Source: an uncultured Thermomicrobiales bacterium (GTDB taxonomy: Bacteria > Chloroflexota > Chloroflexia > Thermomicrobiales > UBA6265). Taken from it: 14,079 nucleotides of DNA. A model generated the notes under the pieces. The model made no database searches and had not been told where the DNA came from. It worked only from the letters and a program-made list of their open reading frames with translations. Shown piece after piece: positions 13,524 through 14,079 of this stretch. Location: NCBI GenBank assembly GCA_902806395.1, contig CADCWH010000196.1, positions 1-14,079 of the forward strand, in the 5' to 3' direction. The position numbers and the translations under genes are program-made. Within the stretch, counting starts at the first letter, position 1; each line of letters starts with the position of its first letter.

Positions 13524-14079
13524 ATGTCGACCGACCACGACCCGAACGAGACCCCGAGCGTCCTCCTCGTCTTCGCCCATCCTGACGACGAGGCGTTTGG
13601 CCTCGCTGGGACCCTCGCCCGACTCCGGGAGGAGGGCATCCGGGCGGTCCTGATCTGCACCACGAGGGGCGAGGTCGGCGAGATCAGCAGCGATCGCCTC
13701 GCTACCCCGTCGACGATCGGCGCCGTGCGAGAGATGGAATTGCGCGCGGCAATGGCCCTGGTTGGTGTAGACGACATCCGGTTCCTGGGCTACCGCGACT
13801 CCGGCATGGACGGCACACCCGAGAACGACGATCCACGCTCGTTCCACAAGGCCCCATTCGAGGAGGTCGTCGCCCAGCTGGTCGCCCAGATCCGGGCGAT
13901 CCGCCCGGTCACTGTCATCACCTTTGGCGAGGACGGGATCTACGGCCATCCTGACCATGTCGCGGTCTATCACGCCATGGCCGCCGCCATCCCCGCCGCC
14001 GCCGATCCCGACCAACCGATCGGGCTGGGTGTCCCATATCGCGTACCCGTCACCTACTTCGCCGCCGTGGCGCGGGAGC
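13524..14079 (+). CDS. PIG-L family (LmbE-like) zinc deacetylase, truncated by window end
   Basis: The first 185 codons of a PIG-L/LmbE family N-deacetylase, cut off by the window edge without a stop. The family removes acetyl groups from N-acetylglucosamine-type substrates and includes MshB, Mca and BshB. The zinc and catalytic motif AHPDDE is at residues 18-23 (His19, Asp22 as ligands, Asp21 as base). The following TTRGEVGE is typical of the MshB/Mca/BshB branch, and HPDH at 142-145 supplies the third ligand. The segment GYRDSGM lies between them. The protein has no signal peptide. ATG at 13524 places the first motif at the usual distance; the ribosome binding site is weak. Next to a glutaredoxin-like gene, a role in thiol-cofactor synthesis or detoxification is possible but not shown. 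Confidence 0.9.
   Translation, partial: MSTDHDPNETPSVLLVFAHPDDEAFGLAGTLARLREEGIRAVLICTTRGEVGEISSDRLATPSTIGAVREMELRAAMALVGVDDIRFLGYRDSGMDGTPENDDPRSFHKAPFEEVVAQLVAQIRAIRPVTVITFGEDGIYGHPDHVAVYHAMAAAIPAAADPDQPIGLGVPYRVPVTYFAAVARE

Overview
The window is a compact, GC-rich, chromosomal-looking stretch. Gene content and style suggest a Chloroflexota member of the Thermomicrobia/Sphaerobacter type. The clues are an 'ASPVA'-repeat lipoprotein, a short RecQ without HRDC, a three-subunit proton-translocating transhydrogenase, a PIG-L deacetylase and a monothiol glutaredoxin-like protein. This placement is an inference from style, not from a marker gene. No tRNA, rRNA, CRISPR array, transposase or phage gene was seen.

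Layout. From 147 to 1220 lies a secreted lipoprotein (+). It converges on a DAHP synthase gene, aroF (1343-2386, -), with a UUCG-loop hairpin between them. aroF has a notable leader on the minus strand: a consensus promoter (2672-2700), then an apparently leaderless 51-codon ORF (2510-2665) containing Trp, Phe and Tyr within six residues, then an intrinsic terminator (2453-2477), then the aroF ribosome binding site. This looks like a transcription attenuator for the first step of aromatic amino acid synthesis. Divergent from it are an unrecognised acidic helical protein (2889-3557), a Mn-type superoxide dismutase (3735-4352) and RecQ helicase (4637-6415). A 41-residue orphan ORF follows (6588-6713).

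From 7082 to 11490 is the transhydrogenase operon pntAA-pntAB-pntB, which couples NADH/NADPH exchange to the proton gradient. PntAA carries an exceptional C-terminal extension of about 460 residues, acidic and probably disordered. Next comes a membrane-anchored, two-HKD phospholipase D-family protein (11556-12614).

The gap at 12615-13139 has no convincing protein gene. It holds a near-perfect promoter (TTGACA-17-TATAGT). The predicted start is the first base of a 13-bp closing stem, and the transcript folds by hand into a three-way junction of about 180 nt ending in a U-tract. I read this as a stand-alone structured non-coding RNA of unassigned class. The window ends with a glutaredoxin/mycoredoxin-like protein with a CxxT active site (13140-13433) and a truncated PIG-L family deacetylase (13524 to the edge). 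That pair could relate to low-molecular-weight thiol metabolism.

How they fit: redox themes recur (SodA, transhydrogenase as NADPH source, glutaredoxin-like protein, PIG-L enzyme), but strands, gaps and hairpins indicate several separate transcription units rather than one system. The two best leads are the aroF leader and the 12713-12894 RNA.
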